64,000 bases of DNA from the NCBI GenBank assembly GCA_032334235.1, contig JAVSGI010000005.1:1798001-1862000 (forward strand), given 5' to 3'. Source of the stretch: Paracoccaceae bacterium Fryx2 (GTDB lineage: Bacteria > Pseudomonadota > Alphaproteobacteria > Rhodobacterales > Rhodobacteraceae). Under the pieces are notes generated by a model that ran no database searches, was not told the DNA's origin, and saw only the letters and a program-made list of their open reading frames with translations. Positions 27,832 to 37,012 of the stretch are shown in pieces; the stretch's first letter is position 1, and the number at the start of each line of letters is the position of its first letter. The translations under genes and the position numbers were made by a program.

Positions 27832-29318
27832 GCGATGTAAAGCCCGGCCCAGCGGTCCAGCAGCCGCGCCTGCAACTGCCGGGCGCGGCGGGTCCAGTCC
27901 TCGCCGCCGGGGGGCTGCTCGCGTTCGGCAAGGTCCAGCCGCCCGCGCCGCGCCAGATCGCTGGCAAAGACCGCAAACGCCAGTTCGCGCCCGGCCTTCG
28001 GCACCATGTAGCCCGCCAGCCCCGAGACGAAGTTCAGCGTTCCGGTCTTGGCCAGCACCCGCACCGGATGGCCCTCGATCACCCTGCCCTGGGCGTCGCG
28101 CATCCCGAAATCGCGCAGCACGCCATGCAGTTGCGGCCCCGCCGCCCCGTTGCGCCCCGCCACCAGCGCCGCCACCATGTCGGCCTGCGCGATGCGCGAC
28201 CCCGCCCCCAGGCCGGAATGATCGACAAACCGCGCCCGCAGCCCGTAGCGTTCCGCCGCCCATGCCGCCATCTGCCCGGCCGATCCCTCCAACGTCCGCG
28301 CGCCCGAGGCGGTCAGCCCCACCACCTCGGCGGTCAGGTTGGTCGAGAACCGCAAGAGATCGCGCAGCATCGGCGTCAGATCGGCGCTCTGCCGTTCCAC
28401 CAGCACCCGGCCCTCGGGCAGCACCCGCACGAACCCGGCCACCGGCAGCTTCACCCCCTGCGCCAGCGCCAGCGTCTGGAACACCTCGGCGGCATAGACA
28501 TCGGGGTGCCGCACCGGCATCCAGCGGCTGCCGCCCTGCCCCAGCGCCGCCTGCGCCACCGTCCAGTTGTCGGCGGAATCGCCCTGCTGATAGGTGAACA
28601 GCGGCACCGAGCGGTTCACCACCTGCATCCGCGACATCGACACCCGCGGCACGAAACGTTCGGCCCGGGCATCCATCGCCACGTCATAGCCGCCGCCCGC
28701 CCGCTTCCACTCGAAATGCACCCGGTTGTAATTCAGGTTCAGCCCCGAAATGCCGGGGTTGTAGCCGACATGGTCGGGCTGTCCCGGGTCGATGCGGGAA
28801 ACGGCCGGCAAGGCCCCGCCAAAGGCCAGATAACGCCCTGCCACCTCACGCACCCCCAGCGCCGCCAGCGCCTCCGCCATGTCGCCCAGAACATCGGTCG
28901 ACAGCGTCGGATCGCCCGACCCCACCAGCACCAGATCGCCCTCGATCCGCCCACCCACCAGCGGCCCGGTCGCCAGCAGCCGCGTGGCAAAGCGGTGCCC
29001 CGCCCCCAGCCGCTCCAGCGCATACAGCGCGGTGATCGCCTTCAGCGTGCTGGCCGGCGGCCGCGCCAGCCGCGCGCCGATGCTTTCCAGCACCTCGCCG
29101 GTCGCGGCATCGGCCACCACGAACCCCACCGCCCCGCCCAGCTTTGCCGCCTCGATCAGCGCCGCGGCGGGCTTCGGCACCGGCGCCCGCAGGGTGGCCC
29201 CGCGCGGCATCGGGAACAGCGAGGTCAACGGCGCCTCTGCCGCCGCAGGCACCGCCACGCCCGCCAGCAGCGCCCCCAGCAGCCATCGCCGCGAAATCAT
29301 CTGTGCGTTCCCGCTCAT
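27828..29318 (-). CDS. dacB: D-alanyl-D-alanine carboxypeptidase/endopeptidase (PBP4, S13 family)
   Basis: Periplasmic peptidoglycan hydrolase cutting D-Ala-D-Ala and cross-links. 496 residues with a signal peptide (RRWLLGALLAGVAVPAAA) and the penicillin-binding triad: S-T-L-K at 90-93, S-T-N in RFSTNLTAE, and K-T-G in LAKTGTLNFVSG. The ATG at 29318 has AGG plus GGGG upstream. Convergent with the TerB-like gene, sharing the four bases of CTAG. Downstream of nadD on the same strand. Confidence 0.93.
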   Translation of the reverse strand: MSGNAQMISRRWLLGALLAGVAVPAAAEAPLTSLFPMPRGATLRAPVPKPAAALIEAAKLGGAVGFVVADAATGEVLESIGARLARPPASTLKAITALYALERLGAGHRFATRLLATGPLVGGRIEGDLVLVGSGDPTLSTDVLGDMAEALAALGVREVAGRYLAFGGALPAVSRIDPGQPDHVGYNPGISGLNLNYNRVHFEWKRAGGGYDVAMDARAERFVPRVSMSRMQVVNRSVPLFTYQQGDSADNWTVAQAALGQGGSRWMPVRHPDVYAAEVFQTLALAQGVKLPVAGFVRVLPEGRVLVERQSADLTPMLRDLLRFSTNLTAEVVGLTASGARTLEGSAGQMAAWAAERYGLRARFVDHSGLGAGSRIAQADMVAALVAGRNGAAGPQLHGVLRDFGMRDAQGRVIEGHPVRVLAKTGTLNFVSGLAGYMVPKAGRELAFAVFASDLARRGRLDLAEREQPPGGEDWTRRARQLQARLLDRWAGLYIA

Positions 29319-29389
29319 TCCCCCACCTAACCGCGCACCCTGTCCCAAGACAAGTCACAGGTCTGCAACCACGCCCTGCCTGCGGTTTG

Positions 29390-29418
29390 TTCTTGGAAAA
29401 AATACCCGCCTTGGGGGC
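29390..29418 (+). repeat. Dispersed CCAAATA/CGCC intergenic box, diverged copy B
   Basis: TTCTTGG, six A, ATACCCGCC, then TTGGGGGC. It keeps the TTCTTGG start and the AAATACCCGCC core of the element seen at 25136-25168. It sits between nadD and dacB, on the strand opposite to both. Confidence 0.35.
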
Positions 29419-29446
29419 AGCCTTCCCGCAAGACCGGCGCCCCCGA

Positions 29447-30049
29447 TCAGCGCCGCCACTCGCCCCGCGCCCGGATCGCGCTCGACGACACATCGACCAG
29501 CGGCACATCGGCAAAGCACCATGCCGGGGCCGCGCGCCGCGCCAGCCCCGCCGAAAACGCCTCGGGCACCCGGCAGGCGCGATAGGCCCGCGCCGCCACC
29601 GACCGCCGCGCCGCTACCCCGGCCCCCGGCCGCGCCAGCACGCCGACCGGCACATGCCCCATGATCCACTGCCAGCGGTCCCAGCGGTGAAACTGCACCA
29701 GATTGTCCGCCCCCATCAGCCAGACAAAGCGCACTTGCGGATAGATCGCCTGCAATGCCGCCAGCGTCTCGGCGGTATACCTTGTGCCCAGCCGCGCCTC
29801 GACATCCGAAATCACCACCCGCGGATGGTCAATCACCACCCGCGCCCGCGCCATGCGCTCGGCCAGCGGGGCCGGCCCCCGTGCCTTCAGCGGGTTGCCG
29901 GGGCTTACCAGCCACCAAACCCGGTCCAGCCCGAACCGCTTCAGCGCCTCGCGGGTGATGTGCGCGTGCCCCGAATGCGCCGGATCGAACGACCCGCCCA
30001 GCAGGCCGATCGTCATGCCTCGGCGCGCAATGGGAAAGCCGGTTCTCAT
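29447..30049 (-). CDS. nadD: Nicotinate-nucleotide adenylyltransferase
   Basis: Makes deamido-NAD from nicotinate mononucleotide and ATP in NAD synthesis. 200 residues with the nucleotidyltransferase signature [14 protein letters not shown] and the C-terminal ISSTxIR-type motif seen as VSSSAIRAR. The MRTGFP start extension before the core is common in relatives, so I kept 30049; an internal ATG at 30016 is the alternative. Divergent from ettA. Confidence 0.94.
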   Translation of the reverse strand: MRTGFPIARRGMTIGLLGGSFDPAHSGHAHITREALKRFGLDRVWWLVSPGNPLKARGPAPLAERMARARVVIDHPRVVISDVEARLGTRYTAETLAALQAIYPQVRFVWLMGADNLVQFHRWDRWQWIMGHVPVGVLARPGAGVAARRSVAARAYRACRVPEAFSAGLARRAAPAWCFADVPLVDVSSSAIRARGEWRR

Positions 30050-30192
30050 GAACGATTGCTATCGTATCGCCAAGCCCGTGAAAACGCCAAAAAACCCGGC
30101 AAACCCGGCACCGCGGCCCCCGTCAAACCCCCGCGTTGCGCTTGCGCGGCATTCCCGCTAAATACCCCCAGCGCAGCGCACGGGAGATGACA

Positions 30193-31848
<1,656 letters not shown>

Positions 31849-31907
31849 GCCAAGCGGTTCGCCCCCGCGATGCTGAAACTGTTCCTGTGACCGGCCTTTG
31901 CCGTTCA

Positions 31908-31935
31908 TCTTTGCCCAAATATCCCCGCCGGAGGC
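31908..31935 (+). repeat. Dispersed CCAAATA/CGCC intergenic box, copy C
   Basis: TCTTTGCCCAAATA followed by TCCCCGCCGGAGGC, 60 bases after the ettA stop. Nearly the same 20-base core is found at 62867-62893 and in inverted orientation at 25136-25168, always between genes. Confidence 0.6.
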
Positions 31936-31975
31936 ACCCGCCTTTCCACCGGCACCGGAGCCTGCATGACGGCAG

Positions 31976-31996
31976 CACCGCCCTTGGGGCGGTGCC
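31976..31996 (+). terminator. 9-bp hairpin upstream of the 25-aa gene
   Basis: GCACCGCCC, TTG, GGGCGGTGC. It lies in the 265-base gap between ettA and the small membrane gene, with further GC-rich inverted segments after it. It may end ettA transcription (no U tract) or structure the leader of the small gene. Confidence 0.4.
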
Positions 31997-32113
31997 ACGG
32001 CGCCTGCCCGCCCGTTCAGGGCGGCCAGTCCCGTCGAAGGGAGGCCCGAGATTCCCGGGAACCCGACTGCCCTGCCCCGCGTTGCATCACACAGCAACAC
32101 AAAGGAAAATCCC

Positions 32114-32191
32114 ATGAAAGGCATCTTCGCCTACATGCTCGGCGTCCCGGTCGTGGTCATCATCCTGCTCTACGTGACCAACATCTTCTGA
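32114..32191 (+). CDS. 25-residue single-helix membrane protein
   Basis: ATG at 32114 preceded by a good ribosome site (AAAGGA, 9 bases upstream) opens a 25-codon frame ending TGA. The product begins MKGIFAYMLG and continues as one uninterrupted hydrophobic helix ending YVTNIF. A Lys at position 2 and the helix make it a typical small inner-membrane protein. A perfect 11-bp hairpin follows 9 bases after the stop, which supports a real transcription unit. Function unknown; similar mini-proteins often tune transporters or respiratory complexes. Confidence 0.7.
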   Translation: MKGIFAYMLGVPVVVIILLYVTNIF

Positions 32192-32199
32192 AACCCGAA

Positions 32200-32230
32200 C
32201 GGCAGGGTGCAGCCACGCCGCACCCTGCCG
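32200..32230. terminator. Hairpin between convergent small genes
   Basis: CGGCAGGGTGC, a 9-base loop, GCACCCTGCCG: 11-bp perfect stem between the 25-aa gene (+) and the DUF2892 gene (-). No U tract; position makes a shared terminator likely. Confidence 0.6.
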
Positions 32231-32234
32231 ACCG

Positions 32235-32438
32235 TCACTCGAACGCGCAGCCGGATTTCACGCCCAGCTTGCGGAACACCGTCGCCGCCGGGCAGAAGCC
32301 GGTGAACGAGGACTGGATCAGGTTCGCCCCGATGAACACCGTGAACCACACGAACAGCGGCGAAACGAAGGTGGTCAGCAGAACCGAGATCAGCACCATG
32401 ATCCCGGCAAACATCATCACGGAACGGTCAAGCGTCAT
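32235..32438 (-). CDS. DUF2892 small membrane protein
   Basis: 67 residues with two hydrophobic helices (VMMFAGIMVLISVLLTTF and LFVWFTVFIGANLIQSSF) followed by TGFCPAATVFRKLGV, the hallmark of DUF2892, the same fold as the membrane part of YgaP. The conserved C-P pair and a second Cys near the C-terminus are present. Probably linked to sulfur or redox handling, but no rhodanese is next to it. Confidence 0.85.
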   Translation of the reverse strand: MTLDRSVMMFAGIMVLISVLLTTFVSPLFVWFTVFIGANLIQSSFTGFCPAATVFRKLGVKSGCAFE

Positions 32439-32530
32439 GGTCGTATTCCCCGCATCGCAGGCGCCCCAAGCGCCCGCCTCTGCCCTGACATAGCAGTGCC
32501 GGAAAACAAATTCAAGTTATAGAATGTAAT

Positions 32531-32558
32531 GGCGGGGCGCGCGATGCGCCGTCCCGCC
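32531..32558 (-). terminator. GC hairpin after the PhnA-type gene
   Basis: GGCGGG at 32531-32536 pairs with CCCGCC at 32553-32558, extended by three further pairs (one G-U) around an 11-base loop. It lies 18 bases beyond the stop of the minus-strand PhnA-type gene. On the minus strand the bases beyond it are ATTACATTCTATAA. Confidence 0.45.
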
Positions 32559-32575
32559 AACCCCTTGCAGCCGCG

Positions 32576-33097
32576 TCACTTCTTCTTGACAAACTCGGTC
32601 AGAATGACGATCCGCTGCCCTTCCACCCGGCCCTCGATCTGGGCCGCATTGTCGGCAACCGGCGCGATGCCCCGCACCGGCGTGCCCCGCTTGGCGGTGA
32701 AGCCTGCCCCCTTCACGACCAGATCCTTGATCAACACCACAGAATCCCCGGTCGCCAGCACCACGCCGTTGCAGTCGCGATGCACCACGCCCGGCGCGAC
32801 CTCGGCCCAGCCGCGCACCTCGTCGCCCAGGTCCATCCCGTCACGCGCCTCGGCCGCCCACGCCTCGTCCAGCGTGCCGAGCTTGCGCCACACCGCCAGT
32901 TGCACCGCGGGCACCGCCGACCACGCCGCCCCTTCAAGGCAGCGCCAATGCCCCGCGACCGCCGCCTCGTCGCCCCGGCACGCGGCGCACAGCAGGATGT
33001 CGCCCGCAGGCGGCACATCGACCGCCGCCAGCCCCCCGGCCGCGCCGCAAAATTCGCAGACGCCGCCCGCACGGGCCGTCAGATCATCCATCGCCAC
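32576..33097 (-). CDS. PhnA-type zinc ribbon protein
   Basis: 173 residues. The N-terminus has two zinc-ribbon knuckles, C-E-F-C and C-A-A-C, and the C-terminal third is a PhnA domain beginning CNGVVLATGDSVVLIKDL and ending TEFVKKK. Despite the name, PhnA/YjdM proteins are not part of the phosphonate C-P lyase, and no phn genes are nearby. Start at 33097 or two codons later. Confidence 0.85.
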   Translation of the reverse strand: MAMDDLTARAGGVCEFCGAAGGLAAVDVPPAGDILLCAACRGDEAAVAGHWRCLEGAAWSAVPAVQLAVWRKLGTLDEAWAAEARDGMDLGDEVRGWAEVAPGVVHRDCNGVVLATGDSVVLIKDLVVKGAGFTAKRGTPVRGIAPVADNAAQIEGRVEGQRIVILTEFVKKK

Positions 33098-33324
33098 GCC
33101 GGAACTCCCATCCTGTGTCGCCCGCCCTTGCGGCGCGCCGCCGCCAGTTGCAATGCGTCAACCCCGAATCACCTTGCTTTTCGGGCCGCAATGCGCCATC
33201 AAAAGTGTGCGACGTTATCACTATCGACCACTGTCTCCTGCTTCAAGGCACAGTCTTTCGATCTTGCCCTGACTGAGCCAAGCCGCCGCAGTTCCGCGGG
33301 CGGGACTTTAGAGGAGACTCCACG

Positions 33325-33531
33325 ATGGCCAAAGGCACCGTGAAATGGTTCAACGCCACCAAAGGTTTCGGCTTTATTGCCCCGGAAGGCGGCAAGCAGG
33401 ACGTGTTCGTGCACATCACCGCTCTTGAGCGTGCAGGCATCCGTTCGCTGGCCGATGGTCAGGCTGTGACGTTCGATATCGAAGCTGGCCGCGACGGCCG
33501 CGAATCGGCCACCAACCTGTCGATCTCCTGA
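33325..33531 (+). CDS. Cold-shock domain protein
   Basis: 68-residue RNA/ssDNA-binding CspA-family protein with both RNP motifs: KGFGFIAP and DVFVHI. Ribosome site AGAGGAG lies 8 bases before the ATG. A leader longer than 150 bases without a gene precedes it, as often seen for cold-shock genes with structured 5' ends. It ends in a strong intrinsic terminator, so it is monocistronic. Confidence 0.95.
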   Translation: MAKGTVKWFNATKGFGFIAPEGGKQDVFVHITALERAGIRSLADGQAVTFDIEAGRDGRESATNLSIS

Positions 33532-33551
33532 TCCGACAGACAGAATTTGAA

Positions 33552-33580
33552 ACGGGGCAGGCCTTGCGGGCCTGCCCCGT
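33552..33580 (+). terminator. Intrinsic terminator of the cold-shock gene
   Basis: ACGGGGCAGGCC, loop TTGCG, GGCCTGCCCCGT: 12-bp perfect stem followed directly by TTTTC, 20 bases after the stop codon. Confidence 0.9.
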
Positions 33581-33640
33581 TTTCATTTGCCGCCCCGCAA
33601 CTGTCCGGCCCCGAACCGTCTGACACACGGCGTTGACACT

Positions 33641-33810
33641 CCGGCACGCAGCGCCCCGCCCCGCGATGATCCGCCGCGCCGCGCAATGCCCTCAGGCTTC
33701 TGGCCCGCAACGCCCCCTGCACCCCCCGCCCCTGATGGTCCCGCGCAGAGCACAGCGCCCGAAACACTTCGGCACGCAAAGCCCCGCCCCGCGATGGTCC
33801 GGCACATCCC
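33641..33810 (+). repeat. Three diverged direct repeats
   Basis: Segments starting near 33641, 33701 and 33770 share the pattern GGC(A/C)CGCAxxGCCCC...GCCCC(G/T)GATG(A/G)TCC. The first and third are nearly identical over 30 bases; the middle one has a 6-7 base insertion. Spacing is about 60 and 69 bases. This is not a CRISPR: the units are too few, unequal and not separated by unique spacers. Confidence 0.5.
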
Positions 33811-33850
33811 CCCATTGCACCGCAGCGCAACGGCCAGCCGCACCGGCCCG

Positions 33851-33878
33851 GCCCTCAGCCCTCAGCCCTCAGCCCTCA
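33851..33878 (+). repeat. (GCCCTCA)x4 tandem repeat
   Basis: Four perfect copies of a 7-base unit. The last copy supplies the TGA stop (minus strand) of the degenerate receiver gene, so a change in copy number would leave the frame unaffected but move the 3' untranslated end. Confidence 0.85.
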
Positions 33879-34316
33879 GATCGCGTGCCACATCACCCGG
33901 TGACGCATCGCATGTTCGAACCCCACCCGCAGCGAGACCGCCGACAGCGGCGCCCGCAGCACGATGGGTGCGCGCCGGTCCTCAGGAAACAGTTGCGACT
34001 GGCAGTCGCGCGTCACCAGAATCACCGGCACCCGCCCCACGATGTCGCCCAGCATCGACCAGGCCCGCCGACCGGCCTCTTCCCCGCCGAACCCGTCGCA
34101 TTCCATCACGAACAGGCCATAGCCCGCCGGATCGTCGATCAGCATCCCCAGCGCCGAGAACATCTCGGTTTCGCAATCGACCTGCCCGCCCAGCCCCGAA
34201 AGCCGCCGGGCCGTCACGCCGCGCCGGGCGTCCTCGCCCGACGAAAGCACCAGCACGCGGATCCCCCAGCCGACGAGCGCGGCCGAGTCCTGATCCATCT
34301 GGCGAATGAACTGCAT
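33876..34316 (-). CDS. Degenerate receiver-like protein
   Basis: 146 residues that follow the receiver-domain pattern (IRVLVLSSGEDA strand 1, GLFVMEC strand 3, VPVILVTRD strand 4, IVLRAP strand 5). At the phospho-acceptor position there is Glu instead of Asp, and the conserved Lys of strand 5 is Arg; the strand-4 Thr is kept. It is probably not phosphorylated. Start at ATG 34316, which has GGAGAG upstream; an ATG four codons earlier is less well placed. Stop lies in a tandem repeat. Confidence 0.65.
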   Translation of the reverse strand: MQFIRQMDQDSAALVGWGIRVLVLSSGEDARRGVTARRLSGLGGQVDCETEMFSALGMLIDDPAGYGLFVMECDGFGGEEAGRRAWSMLGDIVGRVPVILVTRDCQSQLFPEDRRAPIVLRAPLSAVSLRVGFEHAMRHRVMWHAI

Positions 34317-34468
34317 GTTTCTCTCCATAGAGACGAGGTTTCCCTTGCGGCCTAGCCCCGGGATCGGGCGCAATTAAGGATAAATCCGGGCATTCCCCCC
34401 TTCGTTTGCCACGGTTGCGGCACGGGCCGAACTGGCGCACTGTGCAGGTTCACCAAGGTGCGCCCAGA

Positions 34469-35389
34469 ATGACCGATCCCGATTACCAAACCCTTATCGA
34501 CGCCCCGACCCGCGCCTTCATCCGCGAGACCGCCGCGCATTACCCGCCCGACGCCGCGGGGCTGAGCATTGCCGAACAGCGCGCCGTCTATGACCGGATG
34601 TGCCGCGCCTTTCACCGCGCGGCCCCGCCCGGCGTCCGGGTGTCAGACCGGCCCGTGGCGGGCGTGCCGACCCGGGCCTACGCGGGCAGCGGCCCGACCG
34701 TGGTCTGGTTCCATGGCGGCGGCTTCGTGGTCGGCGGCCTTGAAAGCCACGACGATGTCTGCGCCGAGATCTGCGCCGCCACCGGCCTTCCCGTGGTCAG
34801 CGTCGATTACCGCCTTGCCCCCGAACACCCGCACCCCGCCGCCTATGAAGACTGTCTGGCCGTCACCCGCGCCCTTGCCGAAAACGGCCCGCTGATCCTC
34901 GCGGGCGACAGCGCGGGCGGGGCGCTGGCGGCCTCGGTGGCGCTGGCCACGCGCGGGCTGCCGATCCTGGGGCAGGTGCTGGTCTATCCCGGCCTCGGCG
35001 GCAACCGCGAGCGTGGCAGCTACATCACCCACGCCCATGCCCCGATACTCAGCCGCGACGACGTGCTGTTCTACGCCGCCGTCCGCCACGCCGGGCCCGA
35101 ACCGGAGGGCGACCCCACCTGTTCCCCCCTGCAGGCCACCGATTTCTCCGGCCTGCCCCCGGCCGCGATCTTCAGCGCCGAATGCGACCCGCTGGCCGAT
35201 GACGGCCGCGACTACCGCGACGCGCTGCTGGCCGCCGGGGTCGAGGCCGAATGGCAGCTTGAACCCGGCCTCGTCCACGGCTACCTGCGCGCCCGGGCCT
35301 CGGTGCCCCGCGCCGCCGCCGGCTTTGCCGCCATCACCGCCGCCATCGCCCGCCTCGCCGCCCCCGCCCGCCTCGCTGCCCCCGCCTGA
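34469..35389 (+). CDS. Alpha/beta hydrolase, hormone-sensitive-lipase family
   Basis: 306 residues. The oxyanion HGGG is at 82-85 (FHGGGFVVGG), nucleophile Ser148 in GDSAG, acid Asp in SAECDPLADD and His in LVHGYL, the complete HSL/family IV esterase set. Acts on short acyl esters; substrate unknown. AAGGTG precedes the ATG by 9 bases. The stop lies 3 bases from that of the convergent TPP enzyme gene. The last 20 residues are an Ala/Pro/Arg repeat. Confidence 0.9.
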   Translation: MTDPDYQTLIDAPTRAFIRETAAHYPPDAAGLSIAEQRAVYDRMCRAFHRAAPPGVRVSDRPVAGVPTRAYAGSGPTVVWFHGGGFVVGGLESHDDVCAEICAATGLPVVSVDYRLAPEHPHPAAYEDCLAVTRALAENGPLILAGDSAGGALAASVALATRGLPILGQVLVYPGLGGNRERGSYITHAHAPILSRDDVLFYAAVRHAGPEPEGDPTCSPLQATDFSGLPPAAIFSAECDPLADDGRDYRDALLAAGVEAEWQLEPGLVHGYLRARASVPRAAAGFAAITAAIARLAAPARLAAPA

Positions 35390-35392
35390 CCC

Positions 35393-36976
35393 CTACCCGG
35401 CGAAGCGCACGTCGATCAGCATCGGCCCGTCCAGCGCCAGCGCCGCGGCAAGCGCGCCCTTCAATCCGGCCACCGTCTCCACCGCCGCCGCAGCGACCCC
35501 GAAGCCCGCGGCAAGCGCGCTCCAGTCGATCGCCGGGCGGTCGAGGCTCATCATGTCGCGCGCGGTCGGGCCGGGGGTGGCGCCAACCTTGGCAAACTCG
35601 TCCAGCAGGATGGCATAGGCGCGGTTGTTCAGCAGCAGCGTCGTGACCGGCAGCTTTTCGCGCGCCTGCGTCCACAGCGCCTGCACCGTATACGCGGCAG
35701 AGCCGTCGGCCTGCAGCGTCACCACCCGCCGGTCCGGCCGCCCGTCCGCCCGCGCCCCGATCGCCGCCCCGGTCGCCAGCGGGATGCCGCCGCCGATTGC
35801 CCCGCCGGTCACCGTCAGCCAGTCGCAGGGCGCGGCCAGCGGCATCACCGCGGCGAACCCGCTGCCAAGGGTCAGCGCCTCGTTGACCACGATCGCGTCC
35901 TCCGGCAGCATCCGCGCCACCGCGGCGGCAAGGCTGTCGGGGTCCAGCGGGCCCGACGCATCCGGAATGCCGCCCGCAGACACGGCAAACGCCACCGGCG
36001 CGGCCCCTAGTTCCGCCGCCAGCGCGGCCAGCGCGCCCGCCGCATCCTGATCCTGCCGCGACAGGGTCAGCACCTCGGCGTCGGGCCGGTGCATCAGGCT
36101 CGGCCGGCCGGGATAGCGGAAGAACCCGGTCGGCGGCGGGCAGTTGACCAGCACCACGATGTCATAGGGCGCCAGCACCCGGATCGCCTCGTCCACCGCA
36201 TAGGGCACCACCGGCAGCACCAGCCGCCCGCGGCCGCGCGGGATGCTGGCGATCATCGGGCTGCCGGTCAGCACGGCCCCGGTCGCTTGCGCGATCCCGG
36301 CCAGCAGCGGGTGCAGCCCCGGCACCACGGCGGGCGTGCCCAGCACGATCAGCGCCTTCCGCCCCGACCGCAGCGCGCGGGCCACCCGGGCCACCGCCTG
36401 CGGGCCTGCGGCGCGCGGCGGGCGCGGCGGCTGCGGCTGCGCCGCTACCCCGCCCGTGCCCCACGACACATCGGCGGGCAGCACCAGCGAGGCCACCCGG
36501 CCATAGCCATCCCCCGCGGCCTCCAGCCCCCGGGCGGCATCGGCGCCGATCCGCGCCGGGTCGGTGCCGAAGGCGTGCCAGTCCGAGGTCGCCCCCACCA
36601 GCGCATCGACATCCGCCGTCAGCGGGCTGTCGTGCATCACATGCGGCATGGCATGGTCCCCGACGATGTTCAGCATTCCGCTGCCCGCCCGGCGCGCATT
36701 GTGCAGGTTGGCGATGCCGTTGGCATAGCCCGGCCCGCAATGCAGCAGGGTCGCGGCCGGGCGGCGCGTCACGCGGAAGTAACCGTCCGCCATGCCGGTG
36801 ACGGTGTTTTCCTGCAACCCCAACACGCAGCGGATGCCCGGAATGCGGTCCAGCGCCGCCACGAAATGCATCTCGCTGGTGCCGGGGTTGGCGAAACAGG
36901 TATCCACCCCGCCGGCAATCAGGGTATGCACCAGCGCCTCGGCCCCGGTCTGCTCTGTGTCGCGCTCTGTCGCCAT
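35393..36976 (-). CDS. Thiamine-diphosphate-dependent enzyme (acetolactate synthase large-subunit-like)
   Basis: 527 residues with the three domains of the ThDP decarboxylase/synthase superfamily: the activating Glu in LQENTVTG, and the ThDP/Mg site in the C-terminal domain (GGAIGGGIPLATGAA, ADGSAAYTVQALWTQ, LLLNN). Could be a 2-oxo-acid decarboxylase (benzoylformate type) rather than a true acetolactate synthase: no small subunit is nearby. Neighbours are acyl-CoA enzymes, so it probably yields an aldehyde or acid for CoA activation. AAAGGA precedes the ATG at 36976. Confidence 0.85.
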   Translation of the reverse strand: MATERDTEQTGAEALVHTLIAGGVDTCFANPGTSEMHFVAALDRIPGIRCVLGLQENTVTGMADGYFRVTRRPAATLLHCGPGYANGIANLHNARRAGSGMLNIVGDHAMPHVMHDSPLTADVDALVGATSDWHAFGTDPARIGADAARGLEAAGDGYGRVASLVLPADVSWGTGGVAAQPQPPRPPRAAGPQAVARVARALRSGRKALIVLGTPAVVPGLHPLLAGIAQATGAVLTGSPMIASIPRGRGRLVLPVVPYAVDEAIRVLAPYDIVVLVNCPPPTGFFRYPGRPSLMHRPDAEVLTLSRQDQDAAGALAALAAELGAAPVAFAVSAGGIPDASGPLDPDSLAAAVARMLPEDAIVVNEALTLGSGFAAVMPLAAPCDWLTVTGGAIGGGIPLATGAAIGARADGRPDRRVVTLQADGSAAYTVQALWTQAREKLPVTTLLLNNRAYAILLDEFAKVGATPGPTARDMMSLDRPAIDWSALAAGFGVAAAAVETVAGLKGALAAALALDGPMLIDVRFAG

Positions 36977-37012
36977 CCGGTTTCCTTTCGCCACGGCCTG
37001 CCTGTCCCGCCG

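Larger units (their letters stand above)
33532..33875. other. Gene-free region after the cold-shock gene
   Basis: Holds the cold-shock terminator (33552-33580), then about 170 bases of diverged direct repeats (33641-33810), then a 7-base tandem repeat (33851-33878) that runs into the 3' end of the degenerate receiver gene. Open frames here are GC-bias artefacts. No RNA gene recognised. Confidence 0.6.

Noticed and set aside
32576-33097. Phosphonate degradation gene
   Set aside because: PhnA-type proteins are not part of the C-P lyase pathway, and no other phn gene is present.
33641-33878. CRISPR or tRNA-like array
   Set aside because: Units are few, unequal and diverged, with no spacer pattern and no cas gene; no cloverleaf can be drawn.
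35393-36976. Biosynthetic acetolactate synthase (ilvB/ilvG)
   Set aside because: No regulatory small subunit or ilvC is nearby and the neighbours are acyl-CoA catabolic genes; the general TPP-enzyme label is safer.
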